A stretch of 64,000 nt of DNA, taken from Roseovarius litorisediminis. Its GTDB lineage: Bacteria > Pseudomonadota > Alphaproteobacteria > Rhodobacterales > Rhodobacteraceae. The position numbers and the translations under genes were made by a program. The stretch spans positions 248,001-312,000 of the forward strand of contig NZ_FWFL01000003.1 in the NCBI RefSeq assembly GCF_900172295.1, given 5' to 3'. The notes under the pieces were generated by a model that was not told where the DNA came from, ran no database searches, and saw nothing but the letters and a program-made list of their open reading frames with translations. The stretch's first letter is position 1. The number at the start of each line of letters is the position of its first letter. Below, in pieces: positions 8,583 to 16,619 of the stretch.

Positions 8583-8960
8583 ATGAACAAGACCCTGACC
8601 GCAATAGCCCTCATAGCCCTCCTGCCCGCAGGCGCAGTGCTTGCTGATGATGACGATTGCTCTGTACCACGCAATCAGTGGCAACCGCGCGACACTGCAC
8701 TGCAAGTGGCGCAAGACAATGGTTGGATTGTTCGAGACTTCGAGATCGACGATGGCTGCTACGAAATCGAGGGTCGCGACAGCAATGGTCGGGAGATCGA
8801 GGTGAAACTAGATCCTGCGACCCTTCAGATTGTCGAGATGGACTACGAGGATGACGACGAACGTGGCGGCGCAAACAACCCCGCGCCCGCAGGCACCGTG
8901 GCACCGCCGCAGAACGGACTCTTTGGCAACGGTGCCTTGCCGCAGGTCCAGGTGAACTGA
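8583..8960 (+). CDS. Small secreted PepSY-domain protein (copy 2)
   Basis: The 125-residue protein has an export signal (hydrophobic to about residue 20, ending AVLA), then one PepSY unit with WQPRDTALQVAQDNGW and DDGCYEIEGRD. It is plainly a paralog of the copy at 7432, with an added C-terminal tail rich in Asn, Pro and Gly after an acidic stretch. A terminator separates it from the upstream cytochrome gene, so it probably has its own promoter in 8485-8582. The DUF2271 gene starts 38 bases downstream. Confidence 0.8.
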   Translation: MNKTLTAIALIALLPAGAVLADDDDCSVPRNQWQPRDTALQVAQDNGWIVRDFEIDDGCYEIEGRDSNGREIEVKLDPATLQIVEMDYEDDDERGGANNPAPAGTVAPPQNGLFGNGALPQVQVN

Positions 8961-8998
8961 GCCTCCTCGCCGTAACATTCTGAACAAGGACCCTTCCG

Positions 8999-9469
8999 AT
9001 GAAATCACTACTTGCAACGCTCACGCTCACCACCGCGCTGACGCTTCCCTGCCTCGCCGCGGCACGACCGGTAACGCTCACCACGTCCCTTAACAACTAT
9101 GGCGGCGACGGGGCGTATCTTGCGCTCTACGTCACCGACGCCTCGGGCGACTATGTCGGCAGTCTCTGGATGGCTGGCGGCAAATCAAAATACTACAAGC
9201 ATCTTAGTGACTGGAATCGCGCCACGCGCGGCGACGCCACGCAGGTCAACGGTATCACCGGGGCCAGCGTCGGCGCAGGCCGTACGCTCGAGATCACGCT
9301 TGATCTCGCTGATGCGCTTTTTGATGCGGGCTTTACGCTTCACATCGACGCGGCCGTCGAGGACATGCGCGACAGCCCGAACGAGGTGTCGGTGCCTCTG
9401 ACGACGGAGGGCGCGGGCATGCCGATGAAGGGGCGCCGTTACGTCGCCAGTTTTGCCTACGATATGTGA
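8999..9469 (+). CDS. DUF2271 periplasmic protein, predicted flavinylated by ApbE
   Basis: The 156-residue protein has a Sec-type signal ending near residues 20-22 and a single DUF2271 domain. A TGAS motif lies at residues 87-90 (NGITGASVGAG). ApbE attaches FMN to the last Ser/Thr of such S/T-G-A-S/T motifs, and DUF2271 is reported as an ApbE substrate family; Ser90 is therefore the predicted FMN site. An apbE gene lies three genes downstream and the reductase gene follows at once. The most likely role is a periplasmic flavoprotein passing electrons to an unknown acceptor. Confidence 0.8.
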   Translation: MKSLLATLTLTTALTLPCLAAARPVTLTTSLNNYGGDGAYLALYVTDASGDYVGSLWMAGGKSKYYKHLSDWNRATRGDATQVNGITGASVGAGRTLEITLDLADALFDAGFTLHIDAAVEDMRDSPNEVSVPLTTEGAGMPMKGRRYVASFAYDM

Positions 9470-9481
9470 GGAGTGAGGGTC

Positions 9482-11689
9482 ATGTTCCGTGTACTCCATC
9501 GCTGGCCGGGTCTTTTGGCCCTCGCGCTTGTCACTGTCCTCGCCCTGAGCGGCGCAGCGCTGTCGGTCTTCCCTGCGGTCGAGCGACTTGCCGGGCCGCA
9601 GGCCGAGGCCGGATTGACGGCTGCCACCCTCGCGGACCGCATCCTGGCACTCTATCCGGGCCTCGAGCAGATCCGCCGGGCGCCCTCGGGCCAGATCACC
9701 GCCTATTGGTTCGATCAGGGCGCGCCGGGCGCTGCCGTCATCGACCCCGCGACCGGGCAGGGCGTGGCCTCGGCTGATCCGAACCTGGTCGAACGATGGC
9801 TCACCAATCTTCACCGCTCGCTGTTCCTCGGGGATGGCGGTCGCATCGCCATGGCTGCGGGGGCAGCGGCGATGCTGGTTCTTTCACTCTCGGGTGCAGC
9901 GCTGGTCGCGCGGCGGGCTGGCGGCTGGCGGCACTGGTTCGCGCCTCTGCGCGGGCCGCTTGTTAGCCGGTTGCACGTCGAGATTGCTCGTATCGCCGTC
10001 ATCGGCCTTGTCCTGTCGTCCACCACGGCCTTGTGGATGACGGCTTCTACCTTTGAACTGCTCCCAGAACTTGGCGCAATGCCTGCTTTCCCGGCCAAGG
10101 TCAGCGGCAAAACGGGGGTTGCGTTGGGTCAGGTGCCCACCCTCCTGCAGACGCCTGTCGCTGAGCTGCGTGGGTTGAGTTTTCCCTACCCGGGTGATGC
10201 AACAGACGTATTCACGCTCAGGACCGACCGGGGAACTGGGTATCTCGATCAGGGTACAGGTGTGCTTCTTGGTTGGGCCGACCTGACGGGGTGGGAGCGT
10301 GTCTCGGAAACCATCTACATGCTGCACACAGGTCAGGGCGCGGCGACGCTTGGGCTTGTTCTGGGGTTCATGGCCCTTTGTGTCCCTGCGTTGGGCGCAA
10401 CCGGTGTCCTGATCTGGCTCGCCGGGCGGCGCGGGCGGCCGCGCATTCGGGGCAACCATCCCGCAGGGCGCGCGGAGACGATCCTGCTCGTTGGCAGTGA
10501 AGGCGGCAGCACCTGGGGTTTTGCCGCAACGCTTCACGCTGCGTTGAGCCGCGCCGGGCAAGGCGTGCACGTCGGGCCGATGTCGGCGTTCGCGCCAGAC
10601 CGCTATGCCCGGGCCGAAAGGATCATCCTGCTGGCCGCGACCTACGGCAATGGCGCGGCACCCGCATCGGCAAAGGGATTCCTTGACCGGCTGAACGCCG
10701 CCGGACGCGCGGCTGATATCCCCCTGGCCGTTCTTGGCTTCGGCGATCGGAGCTTTCCCGCCTATTACGCCTTCGCCAAGGCGGCCGCCCGGGCGGCCGG
10801 GGCGAAGGGTTGGCCCGAACTCTTGCCGCTCGACACTGTCGATCGCCAGTCGCCGCAGGATTTTGCGCGCTGGGGCCGCACGCTCGGTCAGGCGCTGGGA
10901 ATCCCTTTGGAATTGTCGCACCAGCCGGTCCTGCCGGTGACCGAATCGCTGACCCTCGTCTCGCGCCGCGACCACGGCGCCGAGGTGCAGGCCCCGACCG
11001 CAATCCTGCGCTTCGCCTTGCCGCACGTCCCGCTCTGGCAGAGGCTGACCAGAGCGGGGTTCGCAGGGTTCGCGGTCGGCGATCTGATCGGCGTCCTGCC
11101 GGAGGGCAGCGCTGTCCCGCGGTTCTATTCTCTTGCCTCTGCGCGCCGGGACGGCTTCATCGAGATCGTGGTCAAGAAGCATCCCGGCGGCCTTTGCTCG
11201 CAGCAACTCACGTCGCTGGCGCCGGGCGACACGGTGACGGCCTTCGTCCGTCGCAACCCCGGCTTCCGCCCCGGGCGGGGCAGGGCGCCTCTGATCCTGA
11301 TTGGCGCCGGGACGGGTATCGGACCGTTGGCGGGCTTCGTGCGCGGCAATACGCGCCAACGGCCAGTCCATCTCTTCTTCGGGATGCGTCATGGGGGTAG
11401 CGACTTCTTCTACGGCGAGGAGATGGTCGACTGGCAGGCGGAGGGCCGTCTGACCCGGCTGGTCACAGCCGTCTCTCGGGGCGCGCGGCCGCTTTACGTG
11501 CAGGACGCGTTGCGCGGCGACGCTGCCCAAGTCACGCAGCTTATCCGCGACGGTGCCCGTGTGATGGTCTGCGGTGGGCGTGACATGGCGGCGGGCGTGG
11601 CCGACGCGCTGGCCGAGATCCTTGCGCCGACCGGGCTCACACCTGCGGTACTGAAGGTGGAGGGGCGATATGTCGAAGATGTGTACTGA
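9482..11689 (+). CDS. PepSY-membrane / flavodoxin / FAD-NAD(P)H reductase fusion
   Basis: Start preferred at the ATG at 9482, behind GAGGAG (an in-frame GTG at 9473 is the alternative), giving 735 residues. The first 310 residues are a PepSY_TM-type region with membrane helices near 8-28, 120-142, 165-185 and 285-310. A flavodoxin domain covers about 328-470 with an ATYGNGAAP loop. A sulfite-reductase-like FAD/NAD(P) domain follows, with RFYSLAS, GGLCSQQLT, GAGTGIGP and a C-terminal VEGRYVEDVY. This is a one-protein path carrying reducing power from NAD(P)H through FAD and FMN across the membrane, probably to the DUF2271 protein. The apbE gene overlaps its end. Confidence 0.88.
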   Translation: MFRVLHRWPGLLALALVTVLALSGAALSVFPAVERLAGPQAEAGLTAATLADRILALYPGLEQIRRAPSGQITAYWFDQGAPGAAVIDPATGQGVASADPNLVERWLTNLHRSLFLGDGGRIAMAAGAAAMLVLSLSGAALVARRAGGWRHWFAPLRGPLVSRLHVEIARIAVIGLVLSSTTALWMTASTFELLPELGAMPAFPAKVSGKTGVALGQVPTLLQTPVAELRGLSFPYPGDATDVFTLRTDRGTGYLDQGTGVLLGWADLTGWERVSETIYMLHTGQGAATLGLVLGFMALCVPALGATGVLIWLAGRRGRPRIRGNHPAGRAETILLVGSEGGSTWGFAATLHAALSRAGQGVHVGPMSAFAPDRYARAERIILLAATYGNGAAPASAKGFLDRLNAAGRAADIPLAVLGFGDRSFPAYYAFAKAAARAAGAKGWPELLPLDTVDRQSPQDFARWGRTLGQALGIPLELSHQPVLPVTESLTLVSRRDHGAEVQAPTAILRFALPHVPLWQRLTRAGFAGFAVGDLIGVLPEGSAVPRFYSLASARRDGFIEIVVKKHPGGLCSQQLTSLAPGDTVTAFVRRNPGFRPGRGRAPLILIGAGTGIGPLAGFVRGNTRQRPVHLFFGMRHGGSDFFYGEEMVDWQAEGRLTRLVTAVSRGARPLYVQDALRGDAAQVTQLIRDGARVMVCGGRDMAAGVADALAEILAPTGLTPAVLKVEGRYVEDVY

Positions 11690-12650
11690 GCTTGAGCGCT
11701 TTGCCCTGAACGGCGTGACCATGGGCACACGCTGGTCGGCGCTGTTTTTCGCGGAGGCGGGGTTCGACACGGCCCCGCTTCGCTCGGCGCTCCAGAAGGC
11801 AGTCGATGAGGTAGACGCTCAGATGTCGACCTGGAAGCCCCGTAGCGACCTGATGCAGCTCAACGCAGCACCGGTGGGCGAATGGGTGGTGGTGCCCGAT
11901 CACCTGCGCGCGGTCCTGCGCCTTGGCCTTGAGATCGGGCGCGCCTCTGGCGGGGCCTTCGACATTGGCACGGGCGACGCAGTAACGGCCTGGGGCTTCG
12001 GGCCGGGGGTTGCGGCGCCCGCAGGCATCCGCGCAGCGATGGTCGCCTCGCGCCGCCCTGCGCACGAGATCTTGGAGGTTGGAGAGCAACATGTCCGCAA
12101 GTCCGCGCCCGTTGCGCTCGACCTGAATGGTATCGCCAAGGGATATGGCGTGGACCGGCTGGCCGAGACCCTGCGCGACCACGGGGTCGCCGACGCACTG
12201 GTCGGGATCGACGGTGAGATGCGTGCGCTCGGCCTTCGGCCGGACGGAGAGGCATGGACCATCGCGGTCGAGGCGCCTGATGTCGGGCTCCGGATGCCCC
12301 ATTCGGTTCTTGCGCTGCAGGACGCCGCCGTGGCGACCTCGGGTGACTACCGTCATTGGGTCGAGGTGAAGGGGCGACGCCTGTCGCACACGATGGACCC
12401 GACCCGTGGCACGCCCCTGATTGAATCGCCCGCTTCCGTCACGGTCGTTGCCTGCAGTTGTGCCGAGTCCGATGCCTGGGCGACGGCTTTCATGGTGCTT
12501 GGTGACGACAAGGGTTCGGCACTCGCAAGAAAACGTGGGCTCGACGCTCTGTTCCTCATGCGCGATGATGACGGAAGCACAAGGGGCGTTGGAGTCGGTC
12601 GGTTGTTTTGCGAAAAGCCGGCGACAATTGCCTTAGCCGAGAGGACATGA
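11670..12650 (+). CDS. apbE: FAD:protein FMN transferase (ApbE family)
   Basis: The 326-residue protein has the family motifs: MGTRWSA near the start, MSTWKPRSDLMQLN near residue 51, GGAFDIGTGD near 90-100, and LDLNGIAKGYGVD near 150. ApbE uses FAD to attach FMN to Ser/Thr in target proteins. The gene overlaps the reductase by 20 bases and the ATPase by 4, so all three are coupled. The N-terminus shows no signal peptide or lipobox, unlike typical periplasmic ApbE, although the predicted substrate is exported. Either modification precedes export or the protein leaves by another route. Confidence 0.88.
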   Translation: MSKMCTELERFALNGVTMGTRWSALFFAEAGFDTAPLRSALQKAVDEVDAQMSTWKPRSDLMQLNAAPVGEWVVVPDHLRAVLRLGLEIGRASGGAFDIGTGDAVTAWGFGPGVAAPAGIRAAMVASRRPAHEILEVGEQHVRKSAPVALDLNGIAKGYGVDRLAETLRDHGVADALVGIDGEMRALGLRPDGEAWTIAVEAPDVGLRMPHSVLALQDAAVATSGDYRHWVEVKGRRLSHTMDPTRGTPLIESPASVTVVACSCAESDAWATAFMVLGDDKGSALARKRGLDALFLMRDDDGSTRGVGVGRLFCEKPATIALAERT

Positions 12651-14563
12651 GTGGCATGGAACACAGCAACACTGACCGCTTCAAGACAGTAATTCTTATG
12701 CTGGCAGTGACTGGTCTTGTTGTGGGCCTTGCGTTCTGGTTCGCGGGCTTGGGCGAAGTTGCTGATGTCGTCTGGTCTGCGGGGGTCGCTCCCGCGCTGG
12801 TCGCGCTGGTCGTCGAGATCCTGCGCAGCATCAGCCGCGGAGAGGTCGGGCTGGATATCGTGGCTGCGCTGTCCATGACGGCGGCGCTCGTCTTCGGCGA
12901 GACCCTCGCGGCGGCGGTCGTCGCGTTGATGTATTCCGGCGGTACCTTCCTGGAAAGCTTTGCCGAAGGCCGCGCCCGGCGCGAAATGCACGATCTCTTG
13001 TCGCGCGTCCCCCGAACGGCGGCCCGCCATCTGAATGGTGGGCTTGAAGAAGTGCCGTTGGATGACATCGAACCAGGCGACCGGCTATTGATCCGGCAGG
13101 GCGATGTGGTGCCTGTAGACGGCACAGTAGTGTCTGATGCGGCTTTCCTTGATACATCCGCTTTGACTGGCGAGTCGCTTCCAGTGCGCGTGCGAAAGGG
13201 TGGCGCGGCAATGAGCGGATCAACCAATGCCGGAGAAGCCTTCGATCTGACCGCGACCCGTTTTGCAAAAGACAGCACCTACGCCGGGATTGTCCGATTG
13301 GTCGAGGAGGCGCAGCGCTCAAAAGCGCCGATGTCGCGGCTGGCAGATCGCTGGTCTCTGGGGTTTTTGGCGATCACCGTCACGATTGCTTTTGTGGCTT
13401 GGTGGTTCACCGGCGATCCGATCCGGGCCGTCGCTGTCCTGGTCGTGGCCACGCCCTGTCCGCTGATCCTTGCGGTGCCGGTCGCCCTTGTCGCGGGCCT
13501 TTCTCGCGCAGCGCATTTCGGCGTGCTGATCAAGGGTGCCGGGCCGCTCGAGACGATGGCGCGCATCCGTACGCTGATCCTCGACAAGACCGGGACACTC
13601 ACGGACGGGCGCCCCAAGATCGTGTCGATCGACGCTCACAACGGCATGGGTGAGAAAGATATTCTTCGCTTCGCCGCCTCGCTTGATCAGGCATCAAAAC
13701 ACCCGGTCGCACAGGCCATCGTCGCGGCTGCGAAGGCGCGGGGCCTGGAATTGCCCATACCGTCGGAAGTGGCGGAGATTCCCGGTGAAGGGGTCGTCGG
13801 CTATGTTGAAGGCCAGAAAGTCATCGTTGGCGGTGACGACTTCGTCGCGAAGCGCGTCGGACGTGCGGAAGGCGCTCATGCGTCCCTTGCAGCGGGTTCG
13901 GTTCTTGTTGCCATTGCGGTGGATGGTCACATGGCGGGTCATCTCGTGATGGCCGACCCCCTGCGCGATGGCACCGCCGGCATGCTTGCCGGGCTTCGTC
14001 GGCAGGGGATCGAGCGTATTCTGCTCGCAACGGGCGACCGGGCCGCGGTAGCCGAGCGTGTGACCGAGGGGCTTGGTCTTGACGGGCTCCGCGCAGGACT
14101 GACCCCGGATCAAAAGGTCTTGCTGGTCCTCACCGAACGCAAGAATGGACCCGTTATGATGGTGGGCGACGGCGTGAATGACGCACCTGCGTTGGCCGCT
14201 GCCGATGTAGGCGTGGCAATGGGTGCACGTGGGGCTGCCGCGTCGGCAGAGGCAGCCGAGGTCGTGTTGCTGGTTGACCGGGTCGATCGGCTCGGGCCGG
14301 GGATTGAGGTCGCCCGCCGCTCGCGGCGCATCGCTTTCGAAAGCGTTGTCGCAGGGATCGGATTGTCTGTCGCAGGGATGATTGCCGCGGCCTACGGATA
14401 CCTGACGCCTGTGCAGGGCGCCCTGTTTCAGGAAGTGATCGACGTGGCCGTGATCCTGAACGCGCTGCGCGCTCTGCGCATCAAACCCGATGATCCAAAT
14501 GCTCCGGTTGCGGTGATCGACGCTGTGCCGGAAAACATCGATTTGAAGGAGAAAACCCTATGA
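12647..14563 (+). CDS. Heavy-metal P1B-type ATPase with TPCP motif
   Basis: Start placed at the ATG overlapping the apbE stop (ATGA, behind GAGAGGAC), giving 638 residues. Landmarks are TGESLPV at 174-180, the phosphorylation motif DKTGTLTD with Asp313, and GDGVNDAPAL near 507. The membrane metal motif is TPCP at 269-272 with Pro278 five residues on, instead of CPC. From memory, TPCP-X5-P marks the P1B-5 (Nia) class linked to nickel and iron. That class usually has a C-terminal hemerythrin domain, which is absent; there is also no N-terminal metal-binding domain. Metal export coupled to the upstream redox system is an inference. Confidence 0.85.
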   Translation: MSGMEHSNTDRFKTVILMLAVTGLVVGLAFWFAGLGEVADVVWSAGVAPALVALVVEILRSISRGEVGLDIVAALSMTAALVFGETLAAAVVALMYSGGTFLESFAEGRARREMHDLLSRVPRTAARHLNGGLEEVPLDDIEPGDRLLIRQGDVVPVDGTVVSDAAFLDTSALTGESLPVRVRKGGAAMSGSTNAGEAFDLTATRFAKDSTYAGIVRLVEEAQRSKAPMSRLADRWSLGFLAITVTIAFVAWWFTGDPIRAVAVLVVATPCPLILAVPVALVAGLSRAAHFGVLIKGAGPLETMARIRTLILDKTGTLTDGRPKIVSIDAHNGMGEKDILRFAASLDQASKHPVAQAIVAAAKARGLELPIPSEVAEIPGEGVVGYVEGQKVIVGGDDFVAKRVGRAEGAHASLAAGSVLVAIAVDGHMAGHLVMADPLRDGTAGMLAGLRRQGIERILLATGDRAAVAERVTEGLGLDGLRAGLTPDQKVLLVLTERKNGPVMMVGDGVNDAPALAAADVGVAMGARGAAASAEAAEVVLLVDRVDRLGPGIEVARRSRRIAFESVVAGIGLSVAGMIAAAYGYLTPVQGALFQEVIDVAVILNALRALRIKPDDPNAPVAVIDAVPENIDLKEKTL

Positions 14564-14774
14564 GCCGCCTTTCGAACTCTGAAATCCACATGGTCCATCG
14601 GATTGGCCGGTTGCGCTTGCCATACTCGGTGGCCTTGGTGCGTTGGCGGGAGGAGCGGGTATCGTGGAGGTCGCCGTCCGCGTGACCTTCTGGGGCTCGT
14701 GGATATCGAAGCGCTCAAGAAAATGGGGCGAAAAACCAGATCTGAAAAGCAACCCGGCGAAGGCCAAACCTTAA
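14560..14774 (+). pseudogene. Small membrane protein gene, apparently frameshifted
   Basis: An ATG overlaps the ATPase stop (ATGA). Its frame reads MSRLSNS and then hits a TGA after 41 codons without protein-like character. From about 14580 the +2-shifted frame reads NPHGPSDWPVALAILGGLGA, a Gly/Ala-rich membrane helix, and continues through VTFWGSWISKRS to a basic tail ending AKAKP and a stop at 14772. Joining the two gives a plausible single-helix protein of about 70 residues. A real frameshift and a sequencing error both fit. Confidence 0.4.
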
Positions 14775-14817
14775 ATTAGGCGCAAATATCGGCAATCTCC
14801 CTTAAAAGACCAAGGAT

Positions 14818-15078
14818 GTGTTCAATGATCTTTCCTGGTTATATGGCGCCGACAAGCTGTTACGCGCCCATGACGATCACAAACCGGACGAGCCCGGCGA
14901 ACAGGATCAGATCGAGGTGCGGTTGAATGCCCAGACGGCGCGGTCGTGGAAGGTGATGAACGGTGAATGGTTCGCGCCCGAAGGTCTGCCCACACTATTC
15001 TACGTCGGCAAGCCGCATCCCAAAGGTGCAAAGAGATACGCGATAATATCACCGGTTTTCATTTGCCGATATTTTTGA
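14818..15078 (+). CDS. Uncertain hypothetical ORF in accessory region
   Basis: A GTG-initiated frame of 86 codons encodes an acidic, soluble-looking peptide with GEWFAPEGLPTLFYVGKP near its middle. The first 75 codons read like real protein, while the last ten shift to lower-G+C DNA and look like a fortuitous extension. No family was recognised, and no partner is evident between the ATPase locus and the IS110 relic. It may be the truncated start of a gene cut by insertion and decay. Confidence 0.3.
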   Translation: MFNDLSWLYGADKLLRAHDDHKPDEPGEQDQIEVRLNAQTARSWKVMNGEWFAPEGLPTLFYVGKPHPKGAKRYAIISPVFICRYF

Positions 15079-15235
15079 ACGAGCAGATCGCACTGGTGAT
15101 GCGCGAATTCGGGTTGGGCGAGCATGCGTTGCAGATCGCTACAGCATTGACCACGTCGGTCTTGCGCCGTTTCACATAGGGTTTGGCGTAGGCCGTGGGA
15201 TCAGGTGTAGATCATGGCCGACCGCGCTCAATTCA
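15077..15235 (-). pseudogene. IS110-family transposase relic
   Basis: Read leftward, one frame gives VGHDLHLIP and the next gives PTAYAKPYVKRRKTDVVNA followed by VAICNA. IS110-family transposases carry a stretch of the form HxVRLIPxxYVKPYVKRxKTDAADAEAIC in their N-terminal catalytic half. The match needs a frameshift at LIP/PTA and decays after CNA, so this is a fragment of a dead insertion sequence. No intact transposase, and no ends, are visible. Confidence 0.6.
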
Positions 15236-15240
15236 CTTGC

Positions 15241-15492
15241 TCAAGTGGTGCGCTGATCCACAGTGTCCCATTGGCGCTCTGATTTTTTCCAGCGGGCTGT
15301 TGCACCGTCTTTTGCAATTTCCCGCTTGCGGCCCTTGTTTAAAACCTTTGCTCTCGCTTTCCCGCCCTTGAGGCCACCCTTGCGCTGCCCTGACGTGTCT
15401 GGCTCATGCTTCACGTCCTCACCGGTAACTATCCCCGCTATCATGTGGGCAAGCTGGTTGGCGTCTCTGGGTCTTTTGGGTTTGTCTGTCAT
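15241..15492 (-). CDS. Small basic KGG-motif protein
   Basis: Start chosen at the ATG giving MTDKPKRPRDANQLAHMI, which matches the conserved opening of a widespread alphaproteobacterial hypothetical family (an upstream in-frame ATG exists). The 83-residue protein continues with QRKGGLKGGKARAKVLNKGR and ends with an ATARWKK-type basic stretch, resembling small KGG or histone-H1-like proteins. Nucleic-acid association is suggested by charge only. It lies beside the IS110 relic in an accessory region. Confidence 0.65.
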   Translation of the reverse strand: MTDKPKRPRDANQLAHMIAGIVTGEDVKHEPDTSGQRKGGLKGGKARAKVLNKGRKREIAKDGATARWKKSERQWDTVDQRTT

Positions 15493-15687
15493 GCCTCCAA
15501 TATGGGGGTAAATCAGTATTGGCGCAATTGTGGACATTTGCCACACTGTCAAATGTCCACTTTTCAAATTTCAAAGTGACCCACTACCGGCGGTTGGATT
15601 CGCTTCTCAATAAGGAAGCTAGGGAGATTCTTAATAGTACGGGTTGAATAGCCGCTAAGGCATAAGGCAGCTAACGGCTTAAGCGGC

Positions 15688-16296
15688 CTACAGCACAGCG
15701 CGGTTCCGGTGGTTTAGAGAGCTTCTTCCGAAGCCAATCAATGCCCCGATAGAAGACATCAAGAACCAGATAGCTGCGGGAACCGGGACTACAGAGAATG
15801 AAATTGGAATTTCTCTGGAATCCGTAAGTCCCGCTCTTCCGTTAATGACATCACTAATAACCGCTTTGCTATTGGTGACATAGGCGCTTTGATCGCCGGA
15901 AAACAAGCCAAGTGAAAATACTGAAAGGTCTGTTTTTAAGGTAACATCAAGATTGAACGTCCCATACTGGCCAAGCCCACCCAAGCTATAGGAGAAAGGC
16001 AAATTTAATATTTTACAATCCGCAGGAGATTCTTCGGGACTGGCAGGGCAAGGATCTTCTATAAAAAAATCGAGAAGTATACCTGATACTTTAAGATTAG
16101 TGATGGTATCAGCCGGGTCGTCCGACTCGATGATACCGTCGCCGTTGCCATCAATACCCCTAAAAAACCCTGACACCCTTACGTTGGCGTTTGAGCCCGA
16201 AAACTTCAAGGCAAGCTTCTGTGACGCCGCAGAGCTATCACTCGGAACGATAAACAACATAAAAGCGCATAATACTACAAAGCTACTGCGCATCAT
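15688..16296 (-). CDS. Secreted protein with VPxPA-CTERM sorting signal
   Basis: The 202-residue protein starts with a signal peptide (hydrophobic to about residue 20, SSAAS). The middle has a calcium-loop-like DGNGDGIIESDD near residues 49-60. The C-terminus has a VPVPAAIW signature, a hydrophobic helix and a basic tail, the layout of VPLPA/PEP-CTERM proteins processed by exosortases. The product would be an exported surface or matrix protein. Its DNA is distinctly lower in G+C than the flanks, which suggests transfer. No exosortase gene is in the window. Confidence 0.75.
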   Translation of the reverse strand: MMRSSFVVLCAFMLFIVPSDSSAASQKLALKFSGSNANVRVSGFFRGIDGNGDGIIESDDPADTITNLKVSGILLDFFIEDPCPASPEESPADCKILNLPFSYSLGGLGQYGTFNLDVTLKTDLSVFSLGLFSGDQSAYVTNSKAVISDVINGRAGLTDSREIPISFSVVPVPAAIWFLMSSIGALIGFGRSSLNHRNRAVL

Positions 16297-16619
16297 TGGT
16301 TTAGCTTTAAAAAAAATGCAAAAGCCGCAATTAAACTGAAAGACTTCATTTTCTAATCCTTACTACAAACAAAACTTAGATAAGATTAAACTATGAAGTT
16401 AGCTCCCTAATGCAAAGCCATTTCTGATTTGAGTTATGTGCGGGTCGAGGAAAGGTGGAGCCTATGGGAGCCAAGATATCTTGATCACTGTGCTCCCGCG
16501 CTCAAATCCCATGCAATGAGACGAAAACCCGCTTGCGGATCAAGCGTTTTTTCTATGTGGGGTATTATGTGGGGTAGCAATTTGAAATCTGGAAATTAGT
16601 AGATGATTTCAATTGTGTA
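16297..16619. other. AT-richer intergenic region before tRNA-Glu
   Basis: This stretch holds the presumed promoter of the VPxPA-CTERM gene and a hairpin at 16527-16552. A short repeated TATGTGGGGTA occurs around 16555-16577. No gene was recognised. Lower G+C and position next to a tRNA 3' end fit the edge of an old integrated element. Confidence 0.4.
16527..16552. terminator. Hairpin terminator, possibly bidirectional
   Basis: CGCTTG and CAAGCG form a 6-bp stem around CGGAT, followed on the plus strand by six T and preceded by AAAACC. On the minus strand it lies 68 bases past the tRNA-Glu gene and ends in GGGTTTTC, so it could terminate that transcript. Confidence 0.6.

Noticed and set aside
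9884..11770. 628-codon minus-strand frame opposite the flavodoxin-reductase gene
   Set aside because: High-G+C antisense shadow; the plus-strand gene has clear domains throughout.
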